Assembly: GCA_039812465.1 (NCBI GenBank)
Contig: JBDIAS010000001.1
Location: 20,913-84,912 of the forward strand
Length of the DNA stretch: 64,000 nucleotides
From: Austwickia sp039812465
Lineage (GTDB): Bacteria > Actinomycetota > Actinomycetes > Actinomycetales > Dermatophilaceae
Reading direction: 5' to 3'
Shown: piece by piece, positions 62,831-64,000 of the stretch
Position numbering within the stretch: position 1 is the stretch's first letter
Layout of the letters: the number at the start of each line of letters is the position of its first letter
Program-made: the position numbers and the translations under genes
Notes under the pieces: generated by a model
What the model saw: only the letters and a program-made list of their open reading frames with translations
What the model was told of the DNA's origin: nothing
Database searches by the model: none

Positions 62831-63577
62831 GTGGCCACCACGATCCCGCCGACCGTCGGCGTCCTCGCCGTCCAAGGAGACGTCCGCGAGCACGCGCGGG
62901 CGTTGGAGCGCTGCGGTGCGCGGGTGGTTCCTGTACGCCGTCCGCGGGAGCTGGATTCCGTCCAGGGCCTGGTCATCCCCGGTGGGGAGTCCACGGTGAT
63001 CGACAAGCTGCTACGCGCCTTCGACCTGCGCGATCCGGTGCGGGCCCGGATCGCGGACGGGATGCCGGCGTTCGGCTCGTGCGCCGGGATGATCCTGCTC
63101 GCGGACCGGGTTGTCGGCGCGGCGGACGGCCAACAGACCCTGGGCGGCATCGACATGACGGTGCGCCGCAACGCGTTCGGTCGACAGGTGGACAGCTTCG
63201 AGGTGGATCTGCCCATCGCGGGGGTCACCGAGCCGCCCTGGAGCCCGCGGGTCCCGAGCGGGATGGTCTCGAGCGGGACAGTCTCGGGCGATCGGGTCCC
63301 GAACGGGACGGACGACAGCGGGACGGACGCCAGCCGGACGGCTCCTGGCGAGCGCGCCCTGGGCGAGGAGGAGGGCCGGGCGTTCCGCGGCGTGTTCATC
63401 CGCGCGCCCAGGGTCGAGCAGACCGGCCCCGCGGTGGAGATCCTGGCTCGGCTCCCCGCGACCGGTGACGTCGTCGCCGTGCGACAGGGCGCTCTGCTCG
63501 CGACGGCGTTTCACCCCGAGGTCGGCGGCGACCGCCGGCTGCACGCCCACTTCGTGGCCCTGATCACCGACCGGTAG
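62831..63577 (+). CDS. pdxT: PLP synthase glutaminase subunit PdxT with internal insertion
   Basis: A 248-residue class I glutaminase that supplies ammonia to PdxS. GVLAVQGDVREH, GGESTVIDKLL, nucleophile Cys84 (FGSCAGM) and the His228/Glu230 pair (AFHPEV) are intact. Residues about 134-182 are an added low-complexity segment rich in Ser, Gly, Thr and Asp, between LPIAGV and AFRGVFIRAP, where ordinary PdxT proteins of about 200 residues have none. GTG 62831 fits the family start; ATG 62801 is possible. Toxin-antitoxin and AbiEi genes separate it from pdxS. Confidence 0.9.
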   Translation: MATTIPPTVGVLAVQGDVREHARALERCGARVVPVRRPRELDSVQGLVIPGGESTVIDKLLRAFDLRDPVRARIADGMPAFGSCAGMILLADRVVGAADGQQTLGGIDMTVRRNAFGRQVDSFEVDLPIAGVTEPPWSPRVPSGMVSSGTVSGDRVPNGTDDSGTDASRTAPGERALGEEEGRAFRGVFIRAPRVEQTGPAVEILARLPATGDVVAVRQGALLATAFHPEVGGDRRLHAHFVALITDR

Positions 63578-63930
63578 GATGGGACGTTGCGCACGCACGG
63601 CACGCGCTCAGGGCACGGCGGAATCACGGCGTGACCAGCGCGAAGCCCACCGTGTCGCACCCACCGGGTCGCACCATCCGCGGGGGTCAAGCCCCCGTGC
63701 ACCATCCCCGTGGACCGCCCACGTGGACCCACCGCGTGGACCAGGTGCGCGGACGATTCCGTGGCGCCCAGCGCGGCGGGACGCTCCCGCCCGCGCGGCA
63801 CGTCGCGGTGGGAAACACGGTGGTGGAAGCACGGCGGTGGAAGCACGGCGCGGTGGGCCGCGGCGCGCGTGGACGGCGGGGCGGCGCGAGTTTCGAGGGA
63901 CGCGATCGAACAGCAAGGAGAGCACAGGCG
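63578..63930. other. Non-coding region before yebC
   Basis: These 353 bp contain short direct repeats such as CGGTGGAAGCACGG (about 63822-63855) and CCGTGGACC-like units. Open frames on the minus strand are Arg/Pro-rich shadows. No promoter could be placed. Confidence 0.5.
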
Positions 63931-64000
63931 ATGAGTGGTCACTCCAAGTGGGCGACGACCAAGCACAAGAAGGCCGCGATCGACGCCAAGCGGGGCAAGC
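63931..64000 (+). CDS. yebC: YebC/PmpR family protein, N-terminus only
   Basis: The visible residues MSGHSKWATTKHKKAAIDAK are the highly conserved start of YebC-type translation or transcription regulators. AAGGAG lies ten bases upstream of ATG 63931. The gene continues past the right edge. yebC after pdxT is the expected actinobacterial order. Confidence 0.95.
   Translation, partial: MSGHSKWATTKHKKAAIDAKRGK

Noticed and set aside
63511..63966. Minus-strand open frames opposite the yebC promoter region
   Set aside because: Arg/Pro-rich composition, no start signals, and overlap with real genes at both ends.

Overview
The window is high-GC DNA from an actinobacterium. Four things point to the order Micrococcales: a mycobacterium-like gene order for phosphatidylinositol and mannoside synthesis (thrS, HIT protein, pgsA, acyltransferase, pimA, then pdxS, pdxT and yebC), HemQ-type haem synthesis, a DUF3000 gene beside an RNase D-like gene, and many GTG starts. 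Genes for polyhydroxyalkanoate (PHA), wax ester or triacylglycerol, glycogen and polyphosphate metabolism all lie within about 35 kb. That would suit a storage-polymer accumulator of activated-sludge type, but the species is inference.

Layout. 1-1682: end of a fadA-fadB beta-oxidation operon. 1839-6569: RNase D-like protein, DUF3000 protein, hemE, hemQ and msrB. 6716-10096: separate primase-like and ligase proteins of the LigD type, and an alpha/beta hydrolase. 10275-16130: polyphosphate kinase 2, glgX, three tRNAs (Gly, Cys, Val) and a branching-enzyme-like GH13 protein. 16402-28070: a phenylacetate (paa) cluster with paaG, a TetR repressor, paaN, a crotonase-acetyltransferase fusion, paaE-D-C-B-A, paaJ and paaH. 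28458-31971: a diiron oxygenase, its ferredoxin reductase and a wax ester synthase. 32361-35657: an acetate-type symporter operon and an MFS transporter. 35765-44935: PHA depolymerase-like hydrolase, two acyl-CoA ligases, thiolase, PHA synthase and acetoacetyl-CoA reductase. 45105-47902: small membrane protein, tRNA-Val, a repeat-rich non-coding stretch and NADH dehydrogenase 2. 48064-64000: thrS, GNAT, HIT, citramalate synthase and an EF-G-like GTPase (these two on the minus strand), pgsA, acyltransferase, pimA, a LemA-like protein, pdxS, an AbiEi-like protein, a VapBC toxin-antitoxin pair, pdxT and the start of yebC.

How the genes fit together. Copies of a palindrome with the core ACCGAACGTTCGGT sit before paaG, paaA, paaH, the symporter operon, the depolymerase-like gene and the acyl-CoA ligase operon. 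This suggests that the TetR protein encoded inside the paa cluster (PaaR-like) controls aromatic catabolism together with acetate uptake and carbon storage. Phenylacetate breakdown yields acetyl-CoA and succinyl-CoA, and acetyl-CoA is the precursor for PHA and acyl lipids, so the link is biologically sensible. A second palindrome (GTCAGTATTACTGAC before fadA, GTTAGTAATACTAAC before the symporter operon) may tie beta-oxidation to acetate uptake through another regulator.

No phage genes, transposases, rRNA or CRISPR arrays were seen. The clearest mobile-type additions are the VapBC pair and the AbiEi-like gene that separate pdxS from pdxT.
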